64,000 nucleotides of DNA from an uncultured Marinomonas sp. (GTDB taxonomy: Bacteria; Pseudomonadota; Gammaproteobacteria; Pseudomonadales; Marinomonadaceae). The stretch lies in assembly GCA_947493575.1 (NCBI GenBank), contig CANLRQ010000014.1:1-64000 (forward strand), read 5' to 3'. The first letter of the stretch is position 1. Each line of letters begins with the position of its first letter. This document shows, one piece after another, positions 44,629 through 54,118 of this stretch. The notes below the pieces were generated by a model. The model saw nothing but the letters and a program-made list of their open reading frames with translations. It ran no database searches and was not told the origin of the DNA. Made by a program: the position numbers and the translations under genes.

Positions 44629-45597
44629 CTACTCTTTTCTATCTTGATGAATAGATTTTTTTACCCAGTAATCTCTATGCATTGAAAAACGTACACACAA
44701 CCAATAAGGTAGGGCCTTCCAAACTCTTCCTAAACGATAGCCTAAATATTTTAAAGTTAACGATAAAATAGAGTAAGGTATAAGGTAGCTTTGTTTTCTT
44801 TTAATAAGAAAAGATGTTTGGCCAATCGCAAACTCTATTCCCGCCTTTTCTGGGGCACCAAAAGTTTCCAACAACCATTGCTGTTTATTATGAAAAACAC
44901 CAATGTCAAAATACCGCTTAAACTCTTCCTTAAGAGAGTAGTTATGAGAATGTTGAACACAAGCGTCCCCGGTATAAGCAAGATGAAAATTTGCCAATAA
45001 CAACTTACCTGCCACATAAACATCTTCACCCAAAATGAGCTTTTCAGGAAAGCCGCCAATCTTCCTTAATGCTGAGCAACGATACGCAGCAAATGAGTTT
45101 GACATAGATGCCTTCCTAATACCCTTTGGAAATTCGGATGATAATTCAGTTCGATAGCTGTCATCAGGATAGTTTTCCAACCTTGCAAAAGAAGACAATG
45201 CGGTTGCGTTATTATGAGGTAGCTGCCTACCGTAAACAGCTGCAACTTGAGGCTCTGTAGCTAAGGGTTCTAATAACTTATTTAATACATCTCTTCCCTG
45301 TAAAATAGCATCCTGCGTCATAAAGATAACTATATCACTCTCTACACAAGATAAAGCGAAATTACGAGTCCCTCCATGATCAAAATTTGATTTTGGAATG
45401 GTTATTAATTGAAAGCCTGAGCTAGCGGCTAAGTCTTCTGTACCATCAGAAGAACTTGAATCAATAACAAGCACTTTATCTAATGGATAAGATAAATTTT
45501 GTATACTTTGTATAACAAGCTTAAATAATGGACCTGCATTATAAGTTGGGATAACCAAGGTTACACTCAAACTTGGCGCTATTTCTAGATCCATCAT
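44629..45597 (-). CDS. Family 2 glycosyltransferase, rhamnosyltransferase-like
   Basis: A 322-residue GT-A enzyme: VTLVIPTYNAGPLFKLVIQS, LVIDSSSSDGTEDLA, and NFDHGGTRNFAL, a segment typical of dTDP-rhamnose-dependent transferases of the RfbN type, then FMTQDAIL in place of a DXD. LGEDVYVAGKLL is the likely acceptor/base region. It is the last gene of an rmlB-A-C-D operon, 68 bp after rmlD, which supports rhamnose as donor. It converges on the TPR-barrel gene with a 3-bp gap. The start may be at 45597 or the adjacent ATG at 45594. Confidence 0.85.
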   Translation of the reverse strand: MMDLEIAPSLSVTLVIPTYNAGPLFKLVIQSIQNLSYPLDKVLVIDSSSSDGTEDLAASSGFQLITIPKSNFDHGGTRNFALSCVESDIVIFMTQDAILQGRDVLNKLLEPLATEPQVAAVYGRQLPHNNATALSSFARLENYPDDSYRTELSSEFPKGIRKASMSNSFAAYRCSALRKIGGFPEKLILGEDVYVAGKLLLANFHLAYTGDACVQHSHNYSLKEEFKRYFDIGVFHNKQQWLLETFGAPEKAGIEFAIGQTSFLIKRKQSYLIPYSILSLTLKYLGYRLGRVWKALPYWLCVRFSMHRDYWVKKSIHQDRKE

Positions 45598-45665
45598 ACT
45601 CTCTACTAACTGATATGGTTAACTTGGATTATAAAATAGGAATAACGCATAAATACATTATCCAG

Positions 45666-46547
45666 TTATATTTTTGGAATGATATCAAGTAGAGCCGCTC
45701 GCCAATTTGAAGGGGAAACCCCATACTTATTCAAACTAGAACAATCTAACGAAGAAAACCTTGGCCTAGTTGCTGGAACTGGATACTCTTCTGTATTAAT
45801 AACTTTAACCATTGGGCTATGCTGAATACAGCCCTGATGAGTAGCTATAGAGAAAATTGTTCTTGCAAACCCATGCCAACTTGTTTCACTATCACCGCAA
45901 AAATGATAGGTTCCCCATTCCATGTTTTTTTCTGAAATGGCGTTACATAAAGTTAATATACACCTTGCTAAGTCACCAGCATAAGTCGGGCACCCATACT
46001 GATCAGCTACAATATTTAAGTTCTCTTTATCTGACAGTCGTAGCATAGTTTTCACAAAATTATTGCCAAACTCACTAAACACCCAAGCAGTACGGATAAT
46101 AACATGCTGTTTGTGTGCTTTTTTAAGCCCTAGCTCTCCTGCCAACTTTGTTTTTCCATACACACTCTGAGGGTTTGTTTCATCGCCTTCTTTGTACGGG
46201 AAAACAGCGTCACCATCAAACACATAATCAGTAGAGACATGAATAATAGGAATATTATATTCAGATGCAATTTCACCTAATGCAACAACTCCCAGATGGT
46301 TTACTCTATCAGCTTCTTGAAAATCAGATTCTGCTTGGTCTACTTTAGTATAGGCTGAGGCATTAACAATTACATCTGGCATATCTCTTACAATACAAGT
46401 TCTAATATCTGATGCACTTGTAATATTTAGTTCAGATGAATCATATGCCGTTAATAACGATTCAGGATTATCTAATAAAAAAGAATGGAACTGCTCTTGA
46501 ATACAGCACCCTAGTTGCCCATTTTTACCTATTAATAAAATTTTCAT
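45666..46547 (-). CDS. rmlD: dTDP-4-dehydrorhamnose reductase
   Basis: Last step of dTDP-L-rhamnose synthesis: NAD(P)H reduction of the 4-keto group. The 293-residue protein has the Rossmann start MKILLIGKNGQLG, the conserved VNASAYTKVDQAE, the STDYVFDG segment and the catalytic YGKTK. It is in the rmlBACD cluster on the minus strand, 77 bp after rmlC. Confidence 0.96.
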   Translation of the reverse strand: MKILLIGKNGQLGCCIQEQFHSFLLDNPESLLTAYDSSELNITSASDIRTCIVRDMPDVIVNASAYTKVDQAESDFQEADRVNHLGVVALGEIASEYNIPIIHVSTDYVFDGDAVFPYKEGDETNPQSVYGKTKLAGELGLKKAHKQHVIIRTAWVFSEFGNNFVKTMLRLSDKENLNIVADQYGCPTYAGDLARCILTLCNAISEKNMEWGTYHFCGDSETSWHGFARTIFSIATHQGCIQHSPMVKVINTEEYPVPATRPRFSSLDCSSLNKYGVSPSNWRAALLDIIPKI

Positions 46548-46624
46548 TCAAACACTATTCCTGAATTATATTTTTATCGCTTTCTCAAAAACACCAGTAA
46601 ACCAGTCAAATTCACTTGCAATTT

Positions 46625-47158
46625 TTAAAGGTCAGCAAAGTTTAAACCCACGCGATCTTTTTCAGAGAGTATTGGAGCAATACCTGATGGCCATTCAATT
46701 GCAACCGTCGGGTCATTCCAAATTAAACACCCTTCATCAGTTGGATCATAATAATCCGTACACTTGTATTCAAAATCTGCAACATCCGATAAAACAACAA
46801 AGCCATGAGCCAAGCCAGGTGGTACCCAGAACTGTTTTTTATTTTCTTCTGACAATAAAACACCAGCCCATTGACCGTATGTAGGAGAATCTTTTCTGAT
46901 ATCTACTGCAACATCAAACACTTCCCCTCGCACAACTCTGACCAATTTACCTTGAGGCTTAGATTTTTGAAAGTGCAAACCTCTTAAAACATTTTTACTG
47001 GAGCGAGAATGGTTATCTTGTACAAAATGATCCGTTATTCCACATAGCTCTTGATAACGTTTCTCTTGAAAGCTTTCTAAAAAGAATCCTCTCTCATCAC
47101 CAAACACTTTCGGCTCGATGATCAGAGCACCTTCAACTTTGGTTTTTATTACTTGCAT
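46625..47158 (-). CDS. rmlC: dTDP-4-dehydrorhamnose 3,5-epimerase
   Basis: Cupin-fold epimerase, third step of dTDP-L-rhamnose synthesis. The 177-residue length is typical. Visible hallmarks are DERGFFLESFQEKRY, the catalytic-His segment RGLHFQ, VFDVAVDIRKDSPTYGQW, PPGLAHGFVVLS and the metal-independent active-site tyrosine in YKCTDYYDP. AGGT precedes the ATG; 17 bp after rmlA. Confidence 0.97.
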   Translation of the reverse strand: MQVIKTKVEGALIIEPKVFGDERGFFLESFQEKRYQELCGITDHFVQDNHSRSSKNVLRGLHFQKSKPQGKLVRVVRGEVFDVAVDIRKDSPTYGQWAGVLLSEENKKQFWVPPGLAHGFVVLSDVADFEYKCTDYYDPTDEGCLIWNDPTVAIEWPSGIAPILSEKDRVGLNFADL

Positions 47159-47175
47159 TATTTACCTACTCTTTA

Positions 47176-48060
47176 CTATCTATAACCGTTGGCTATTTTT
47201 AAGAGATATTGACCATAGCCCGTTTTCTTTAATAGCGTTCCCGCATCAATGAGTTGCTCTTTAGTAATCCATTCTTTTTGATAAGCAATTTCTTCCAAAC
47301 AGGCGACTTTAAGCCCTTGACGATGCTCAACGGTTTGCACGAATTGCCCCGCCTCTAACAAGGCGTCATGTGTGCCCGTATCCAACCAAGCAAAGCCACG
47401 CCCAAGTAAAGACACCTTCAAATCACCACGCTCTAAATAGGCTAGATTGATGTCTGTTATTTCCAACTCACCTCGTGGGGATGGTTTGATTGTTTTAGCG
47501 ATATCAACCACATCATTATCGTAAAAATACATGCCTGTTACAGCATAGTTAGACCTTGGATTGCTTGGCTTCTCTTCGATACTTAGGACGTTACCTGCAT
47601 CATCAAATTCTACTACACCAAAACGTTCAGGATCAGTGACATGATAACCAAAAACGGTTGCGCCTGCTTGTTGACTGGTTGCTTCTTGCAGTATTTCAGA
47701 AAAATGCTGCCCAAAGAAAATGTTGTCGCCTAATAACAGTGCCACATTATCATCGCCGATGAACTCTTCACCTATAATAAAGGCTTGTGCTAATCCATCA
47801 GGTGCCGGTTGGACAGCATACTCCAATGACATGCCAAATTGTTTACCATCCCCCAATACTTTTTTAAAATTTTCTTGATCTTCCGGTGTGGTTATAATCA
47901 ATACTTCTCTAATGCCTGCTAGCATTAAAACCGACAGCGGATAGTAGATCATAGGTTTATCATAAATCGGCATCAGTTGCTTTGAACAACCTAATGTAAG
48001 CGGGTGCAGTCTCGTGCCACTGCCACCAGCAAGAATAATACCCTTGCGATTTTTCATCAT
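47176..48060 (-). CDS. rmlA: Glucose-1-phosphate thymidylyltransferase
   Basis: Makes dTDP-glucose, first step of dTDP-rhamnose synthesis. Signature [18 protein letters not shown] near residue 6, [28 protein letters not shown] and [17 protein letters not shown]. The frame can be extended to a GTG at 48066; the ATG at 48060 or 48057 aligns better with known family starts. Six bases separate the stop of rmlB from the extended frame, so the genes are coupled. Confidence 0.96.
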   Translation of the reverse strand: MMKNRKGIILAGGSGTRLHPLTLGCSKQLMPIYDKPMIYYPLSVLMLAGIREVLIITTPEDQENFKKVLGDGKQFGMSLEYAVQPAPDGLAQAFIIGEEFIGDDNVALLLGDNIFFGQHFSEILQEATSQQAGATVFGYHVTDPERFGVVEFDDAGNVLSIEEKPSNPRSNYAVTGMYFYDNDVVDIAKTIKPSPRGELEITDINLAYLERGDLKVSLLGRGFAWLDTGTHDALLEAGQFVQTVEHRQGLKVACLEEIAYQKEWITKEQLIDAGTLLKKTGYGQYLLKIANGYR

Positions 48061-48072
48061 AGTCACCCGTTG

Positions 48073-49155
48073 TTATTCTTTTCCAAGACGATCTAATTGA
48101 TATTCACCACTTAATACTTGTTGCCACCAACTTTCGTTATTCAAGTACCATTGAACTGTTTTTTTGATCCCGGACTCAAAGGATTCTAAAGGCTCCCAAC
48201 CAAGTTCGGCAGACATTTTTGTGGAGTCAATTGCATATCGGGCATCATGACCTGGCCTGTCGGCAACAAACTTAATAAGATCACGATAATTTTCAACGCC
48301 TTCAGGCTTGTTTGGAACAAGCTCTTCTAAAAGGTTACATATCGTTTGCACAACATCAATATTGCGTTTTTCATTATGACCGCCAATGTTGTATGTCTCG
48401 CCAATTTCGCCTTTTGTTACAACCGCAAATAATGCTCTTGCGTGATCCTCTACGTACAACCAATCTCGAATTTGAGCGCCATTCCCGTATACTGGTAATG
48501 GTTTTCCCGCTAACGCATTTAAAATAATATGTGGCACTAATTTTTCAGGAAAATGATAAGGACCATAATTATTAGAGCAGTTGGTAATAACAGTAGGCAT
48601 ACCATAGGTTCGCTGCCATGCTCTTACCAAATGGTCGGAACTCGCTTTGCTCGCTGAATAAGGAGAGCTTGGTGCATAAGGTGTGGATTCAGTAAAGAGA
48701 GGCAATTCCCCTTCTACTTCATCTGGATGAGGAAGATCACCATATACTTCATCGGTTGAGATATGATGAAAACGGAAATTAATCTTTGCTTCTTTTCCTA
48801 ATGAAGACCAATAATGTCTGGCTTCTTCCAGCAAGGTAAAAGTCCCAATAATATTGGTTTGCATAAAGTCACCAGGGCCATCTATTGATCGATCAACATG
48901 GCTTTCTGCTGCTAAATGCATGATCGCATCGGGTTGGTGAGCTAGAAGAATACGACGAACAGAGACAGAGTCACAGATATCTGCTTGTTCAAAAGAGTAA
49001 CGTTCATTATTTTGCAACGGCTCAGGTATTGAATTGAGATTACCTGCATAGGTTAATTTATCGAGGTTAATAACACTGTGTGTTGTTTCGCTGAGAATGT
49101 ATCGAACCAACGCACTCCCAATAAAACCAGCGCCGCCAGTTATCAGTATTTTCAC
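48073..49155 (-). CDS. rmlB: dTDP-glucose 4,6-dehydratase
   Basis: NAD-dependent dehydratase, second step of dTDP-L-rhamnose synthesis and first gene of the rml operon. The product has [39 protein letters not shown] and [13 protein letters not shown] (catalytic YxxxK). The open frame reaches 49209, but the 18 extra residues are unlike the family; the GTG at 49155 with AAGGA six bases before it gives the expected 360 residues. Confidence 0.96.
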   Translation of the reverse strand: MKILITGGAGFIGSALVRYILSETTHSVINLDKLTYAGNLNSIPEPLQNNERYSFEQADICDSVSVRRILLAHQPDAIMHLAAESHVDRSIDGPGDFMQTNIIGTFTLLEEARHYWSSLGKEAKINFRFHHISTDEVYGDLPHPDEVEGELPLFTESTPYAPSSPYSASKASSDHLVRAWQRTYGMPTVITNCSNNYGPYHFPEKLVPHIILNALAGKPLPVYGNGAQIRDWLYVEDHARALFAVVTKGEIGETYNIGGHNEKRNIDVVQTICNLLEELVPNKPEGVENYRDLIKFVADRPGHDARYAIDSTKMSAELGWEPLESFESGIKKTVQWYLNNESWWQQVLSGEYQLDRLGKE

Positions 49156-49283
49156 AATCCATCCTTCAAAAATAAAAGCTTGATTATACCTGAAACGACA
49201 TAGGAACACCTTTATTAATTCTTACGTAGAACAAAGAGTTTGCTTTCATGATAGTAACAAGGTATATCAGAGCAATATTAGAA

Positions 49284-49330
49284 GAGACCTTTGCACGACT
49301 ATTACGCTCATGACTTCAAGCAAAGGTCTC
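49284..49330. mobile_element. Miniature element copy A (47 bp, internally deleted)
   Basis: Begins GAGACCTTTGCACGACTATT and ends GCAAAGGTCTC. It is flanked by the 5-bp direct repeat TAGAA (49279-49283 and 49331-49335). It is the shortest of four related elements in the window and has lost the interior. It lies upstream of the rml operon. Confidence 0.85.
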
Positions 49331-49336
49331 TAGAAA

Positions 49337-49634
49337 TTATTTATAAACAACAAACTTCTGCAACGAAAAACTCATAACTACGAGTAAAGCTTCCACGACC
49401 AACTTAATAAAGACAATAAGGTACCAATTATCAGCACTAAAAAAGGCAATGCTAGACTGTATCATTACCGTACTAATAGCCGTCATCAAACACCATAACA
49501 AAATGAATTTGAATAGCATTTTTGGTGCGATTTTTTGTGTTTTATCTAATTTCTTGAAGGTAAACAAGCCGTTTAAAAAATACCCAGAGATTGCTCCTAT
49601 CAGCCTAGCAGCAACATTTGCAGCCTCTGCAGGC
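49337..49634 (-). pseudogene. gtrA-family membrane protein, 3-prime remnant
   Basis: The minus frame reads EAANVAARLIGAISGYFLNG then LFTFKKLDK, two hydrophobic helices and the ending FSLQKFVVYK, which is the C-terminal three quarters of a GtrA-type small membrane protein (usually 120-150 residues, involved in flipping lipid-linked sugars). The N-terminal part is missing: the frame runs straight into the inverted end of the ISAs1-type element at 49635. No matching N-terminal piece is present on the far side of the element, so a deletion accompanied or followed the insertion. An internal ATG at 49567 leaves an open frame of 76 codons, probably not functional. Confidence 0.8.
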
Positions 49635-50858
49635 AGGGCAAACGCATGAACGTTATTTGATCAACCCCATGACCTTAAATAAGTATTTTTCATCCCAACC
49701 GCAGGCTTTGCGCTTATTCTTGATGCCCAGCTTAATACTGGTCTCTTGTTTCAGAAGATTTAATGCAATCTGACGTGTTGTCGCTAGATTTTCGGCCGCA
49801 TAACCGTTCCTTGCGCGGCACTGATCCTCACCAAACGAGACGTCCAATACCCAATGTAGCTGATTTTCAACATACCAATGCTGTCGGGTGGCTTTAAGGA
49901 CGTCTTCAGCGGTCATTATTTTGCTGGAGATAAAATAACGAATATGAGTGCGACCTTTCCCGTTCGACAGTCGATCGGATTGTATGGCGGCGACCGTTTT
50001 AGCATGCCAATCCGCTGCAATAGATAGGCTCTCTAAATCTGTTGTGGCCCAGCATCTTCGATGCTCTTCACGTCCATGTTTCTGATCGTGCTGCTCAAAA
50101 AATCCGTCATTTACGGTATCTTCTGATGTATTTTTCCAATAACAGTCAAAGTGTTCAGAGACTGTCTTATGGAGTGTTTTTTGATTACTTTTCACCGTGA
50201 CTAAATAATCAGATTCTTGTTTGACGATCGTCGAAACAATCTTTTTTTGACAACCCATAGCGTCCATCGTGACAAGACAACCTTTGATCGTCAGCTGTTC
50301 TAGGAGTTTAGGTATTGCTTTGATTTCATTAGATTTATTATCAACTTTATACTGACCAAGAGACACACCAATATCAGACGCCCAAGCGTTCACCATGTGG
50401 ATGGCTTGCTGATGTTTTGATCGAGAAGCGCGAACCGTTTTGCCATCAATAGCAACCACACCTGATAACGGTGTATCCACTAAGACATCTTGCACCCAAC
50501 TGCAAAACATCTCCCGGTAACACGCAGGGTCTAGCAGAGAAAAAAGCCGATTGAACGTATCGTGAGATGGAATACCACCAGAGAGTTTGAGGTATCATTT
50601 AAACCATACTTTGCGTGTTTCAGCAAAGAGCGTTATGGCTTCCCAATCATCAGCACCGCAAAGTATGGCACAGGTTGTCATGAAGGTGACTTCCCCTAGA
50701 TCATGGGAACATTTGGCTGATTGGCGAGGGTCTTCAAGTTGCATCATACGTTCTAATAGGGTCATCGGCTTAAAAGGGTGTGATGATTCCGGAAAATGGT
50801 CAATAATGCAACAAAAACAACCGCTTAGTTGCTCATGAAATGTTCATGCGTTTGCCCT
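49635..50858. mobile_element. Decayed ISAs1-family insertion sequence
   Basis: A 1224-bp element with inverted ends AGGGCAAACGCATGAAC (49635-49651 and 50842-50858). It carries one transposase gene on the minus strand with a nonsense codon. The bases flanking both ends do not match as an 8-10 bp target duplication, consistent with later rearrangement next to gtrA. Confidence 0.85.
49653..50765 (-). pseudogene. ISAs1-family transposase with premature stop
   Basis: The reading frame from about 50765 (MTLLERMMQLEDPRQSAK) through SGGIPSHDTFNRLFSL to the end at 49653 is a full ISAs1/H-repeat transposase of about 370 codons, but an in-frame TGA at 50595-50597 interrupts it after RKVWFK. Downstream the DDE residues are visible: VVAIDGKTVRAS, LVTMDAMGCQK and LHWVLDVSFGEDQCRARN. 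An internal Met at 50510 opens a 285-residue frame lacking the N-terminal domain. The exact original start upstream of 50765 is unclear. Confidence 0.85.
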
Positions 50859-50917
50859 AGGTAAAAGAGTAAGTTACCCTTGATTTAAAACACATCAATG
50901 TCATTTATTTCAGGGGA

Positions 50918-51952
50918 TTATCTTTTTATTTTCAGTGATTTGAAATTGATATCTTTAAAATAATTGTAAACTTTTATCTCAACAATTTTATAGTATAAAT
51001 GACTCAAAACTACAGAAATCACTAAGAAAAGATAAAAGCCTATTTCTGATACTATTTGACCACTATCAAATAAATAATCTCTTAAACCTGAAAAGTAAAA
51101 AAACTGTATGAATATCAAATGACTTAAATACAAACTATATGAAGACGCACCTAAATCGACAATAAAACCTTTTGATTTGAATATATTAAAATGCTCAAGA
51201 TTTAATACAACCAACACAAGAAAAAATGATCCACCACCTAAAGTCAATACCCTTAACGGCCCATTTTTAACATCTATATAAAAACCAACCCCATAAAAAA
51301 CAAACGTAAAAATAATACTAATATACATAATAACTTTACTCTTTATTCTGTCGAAAATAATATAGAGCAAAGCCCCTAAAAAAAACTCAATAATAAAAGG
51401 TGACAACAAAAAATTCATTATTGAGTTTGAAGGAGTATAAAAAAATGTCACATAGATTATCAATAAAAAGAAAATGACTGGAATTAAATTTCGTACCAAG
51501 TTCGAGTTCAATGCAAAAAAAGCAAAAAATATCAAATAAAAATACAACTCATATGTTAACGACCATGTCACAGGCAGTAATAGAGCATACATATTAGATT
51601 CTATTAGGAAGAAAGACCCTAGCAAGTTTATGTTTTCAAGACTATTAGGCACAAAAAGACTAGCGGCAAAAAAAGACATTAGGAAAAAAGGGAAATATCC
51701 AAGATAAACACGAAAAAAACGAAGTTTTAGAAAAGTCAGAGCATTCTTCATATTACGTTCTTTGTTAATCGTAGTGTGAAATATAACAAAACCACTGATA
51801 ACAAAAAATACATCGACACCCAAAAAACCACGCTGAGCAATAGCATTAAAAGTTCCAAACTGCCCATTAAGCGCACCATATTGTCCTTCAGCATGATGGA
51901 AAAAGACAATTATTGCGGCGATTGCTCGCAGTGCTTGTATATTGGAAAACAT
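50918..51952 (-). CDS. Acyltransferase 3 family membrane protein (OafA-like)
   Basis: A polytopic membrane acyltransferase of 344 residues with about ten hydrophobic helices; such enzymes O-acetylate surface sugars. The start IQALRAIAAIIVFFHHAEG carries the conserved histidine and LGVDVFFVISGFVIF the family FFxISGF motif. It lacks a C-terminal SGNH domain. AAGGA precedes the ATG. The gene is markedly richer in A and T than its neighbours and sits between an insertion sequence and glmS, which suggests acquisition by transfer. Its substrate is probably the O-antigen made by the neighbouring genes, by inference. Confidence 0.85.
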   Translation of the reverse strand: MFSNIQALRAIAAIIVFFHHAEGQYGALNGQFGTFNAIAQRGFLGVDVFFVISGFVIFHTTINKERNMKNALTFLKLRFFRVYLGYFPFFLMSFFAASLFVPNSLENINLLGSFFLIESNMYALLLPVTWSLTYELYFYLIFFAFFALNSNLVRNLIPVIFFLLIIYVTFFYTPSNSIMNFLLSPFIIEFFLGALLYIIFDRIKSKVIMYISIIFTFVFYGVGFYIDVKNGPLRVLTLGGGSFFLVLVVLNLEHFNIFKSKGFIVDLGASSYSLYLSHLIFIQFFYFSGLRDYLFDSGQIVSEIGFYLFLVISVVLSHLYYKIVEIKVYNYFKDINFKSLKIKR

Positions 51953-52043
51953 ATTAGCTTATTCCTTCTAGCTAGAAAAGTTGTGATAAAAGCATTATCT
52001 AGAGTCGCTATGCTGATACCTAAGTCGTTGCAGAAGTCTATAG

Positions 52044-52093
52044 CAATAACTTAACACTGAAGTGACGATGATCACTTCAGTGTTAAGTTATTG
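52044..52093. terminator. 22-bp perfect hairpin between glmS and the acyltransferase gene
   Basis: Positions 52044-52065 and 52072-52093 are perfect reverse complements with a 6-base loop. It lies about 50 bp past the glmS stop and 90 bp before the acyltransferase start, and is followed on the plus side by a T-rich tract. Probably terminates glmS; an exceptionally long stem. Confidence 0.7.
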
Positions 52094-52142
52094 TTATTTT
52101 AATATATTTTGGTCGTTATGAATCCGTAACATAGAATCCAAT

Positions 52143-53969
52143 CTACTCAACCGTTACCGACTTAGCCAAATTTCGAGGTTGGTCAACATCCGTACCTTTA
52201 ACAACAGCTACATAGTAGGCCAATAGCTGTAAGGGAATGGTATGAACGATTGGTGATAAAATCTCAGGCACTTTTGGTACTTCAGTAAAAGTAACACCCT
52301 CTTCTTCTTGAAATTTTGTATCCAGATCTGCAAAGACATACAGCTCTCCACCACGGGCGCTAACTTCTTGTAGATTGGATTTTAATTTATCCAATAAGCT
52401 GTTGTTTGGGACAACCGTAATAATAGGCATTTCTTCATCAACTAATGCTAAAGGTCCGTGTTTCAGTTCTCCGGCAGGGTAGGCTTCAGCATGAATATAA
52501 GAAATTTCTTTCAATTTTAAAGCGCCTTCCAATGCAATAGGAAACATAGCTCCGCGTCCTAAAAATATAGCATTATGCTTATTAGCAAATCGATCAGCTA
52601 ACATTTTAATTGAACTGTCCTGTTTAATTGCCATATCTATATATGCGGGTAAATCACGCATACATCGTACAAGCTCAGACTCTTTCGATTCACTTAAACC
52701 ATTCTGTACCGCAATAGCGACACTGGTTAATAATAAAGCGGTTAATTGTGTAGTGAAGGCTTTTGTTGAAGCAACACCAATTTCAGTACCGGCATTAGTT
52801 AATAGAGTTAAATCCGACTCTCTAACCAAGGTACTTGAAGGCACATTACAAATCGCCAATGTCGTTAAATAACCTAACTGCTTTGCCATTTTTAATGCGG
52901 CTAGCGTGTCTGCTGTTTCACCAGATTGAGATATAGTGAGAAATAAACTATTTTTTGGTACCGCAACTTTTCGATAGCGATATTCACTGGCTACTTCTAC
53001 TGAGCAAGGCAAACCGGCTAGTTCCTCTATCCAGTATTTTGCAACCATCCCCGCATGATAACTGGTACCACAAGCAACAATATGAATATTTTCAACCTGC
53101 TTTAAAAAATCCGAATCAGCGCCAAAACAACTAGTAAGTACTGAATCTTCACTAATGCGCCCTTCTAAACAAGCTGAAACGACTTTTGGCTGCTCGTAAA
53201 TCTCTTTCAACATATAATGACGAAATTCACCCTTATCGGTGGAATCTAAATGGTGATTAAAAACGTTTATAGGACGATCTTGCACCTCCCCTTGGGCGTC
53301 GTAAATAATGACTTGATCTAGGCTCACATCAACCACATCACCTTCTTCTAGAAAAATAAATTGGTCCGTTACATGTAACAAAGCAAGCTGATCCGACGCG
53401 ACAAAGTTTTCTTCAATACCAACACCAACAACCAAAGGACTGCCTTTCCTTGCAGCAATAAAGCGCTCTTTTTCACCTTTATAAGTTACAGAAAGCGCAA
53501 ATGCCCCTTCTAGTTTTAGTAAAGCGGCTTGCACTGATGCAAGTAAACCCTTTTCTCCTTTTAATTCATCAAATATTAAATGAACAATGACTTCCGTATC
53601 TGTTTCAGATTTAAAAACATAACCCTTATTTTGTAACTCTTTACGCAATACTGAGTGATTTTCAATAATACCGTTATGCACAATGGCCAAATCATCACCA
53701 GAAAAGTGAGGGTGGGCATTTGCTTCAGTGGGTTTGCCATGGGTAGCCCATCGAGTATGAGCAATACCAATATGGCCATCTAGAGGCGATTCTTCACATT
53801 TGTTTTTTAGGGACTGTACCTTACCAACTGCTTTATGTGCATAAACCCCATCTTCATTATTAATCGCCATGCCAGAGGAATCATAACCACGGTATTCTAA
53901 ACGGCTGAGCCCTTCCAATAAGATTTTAGCCACATTACGACGTGCTATAGCACCAACAATTCCACACAT
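52143..53969 (-). CDS. glmS: Glutamine-fructose-6-phosphate aminotransferase (isomerizing)
   Basis: Makes glucosamine-6-phosphate for UDP-GlcNAc, feeding cell wall and LPS. The product begins MCGIVGAIARRN; Cys1 after Met removal is the glutaminase nucleophile, so the ATG at 53969 is the true start although the frame is open to 53990. AAGGA precedes it. The two SIS isomerase domains (about 285-600) show SQSGETADT, TEIGVASTKAFT and the C-terminal DQPRNLAKSVTVE. 608 residues, as expected. No glmS ribozyme-like leader is expected in this group and none was seen. Confidence 0.97.
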   Translation of the reverse strand: MCGIVGAIARRNVAKILLEGLSRLEYRGYDSSGMAINNEDGVYAHKAVGKVQSLKNKCEESPLDGHIGIAHTRWATHGKPTEANAHPHFSGDDLAIVHNGIIENHSVLRKELQNKGYVFKSETDTEVIVHLIFDELKGEKGLLASVQAALLKLEGAFALSVTYKGEKERFIAARKGSPLVVGVGIEENFVASDQLALLHVTDQFIFLEEGDVVDVSLDQVIIYDAQGEVQDRPINVFNHHLDSTDKGEFRHYMLKEIYEQPKVVSACLEGRISEDSVLTSCFGADSDFLKQVENIHIVACGTSYHAGMVAKYWIEELAGLPCSVEVASEYRYRKVAVPKNSLFLTISQSGETADTLAALKMAKQLGYLTTLAICNVPSSTLVRESDLTLLTNAGTEIGVASTKAFTTQLTALLLTSVAIAVQNGLSESKESELVRCMRDLPAYIDMAIKQDSSIKMLADRFANKHNAIFLGRGAMFPIALEGALKLKEISYIHAEAYPAGELKHGPLALVDEEMPIITVVPNNSLLDKLKSNLQEVSARGGELYVFADLDTKFQEEEGVTFTEVPKVPEILSPIVHTIPLQLLAYYVAVVKGTDVDQPRNLAKSVTVE

Positions 53970-54118
53970 ATTCTGATCCTTTTCAATCATTCATAAAGAG
54001 TAAACCTATGCGATGCAGCATGCGTTTCATTATGAATTTTATATAACTATTTAATAGAGTAAGCAGTAACTAACAAAACAAAAATACAAGTTGAGACTTG
54101 AGTATAGAAAAAGGGGTT

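Noticed and set aside
50587..50838. 83-codon plus-strand frame over the transposase N-terminus
   Set aside because: Shadow of the antisense transposase frame, which is continuous apart from one stop.
53970..54118. Possible glmS ribozyme or riboswitch upstream of glmS
   Set aside because: Known from Gram-positive bacteria; the short AT-rich leader shows no matching structure.
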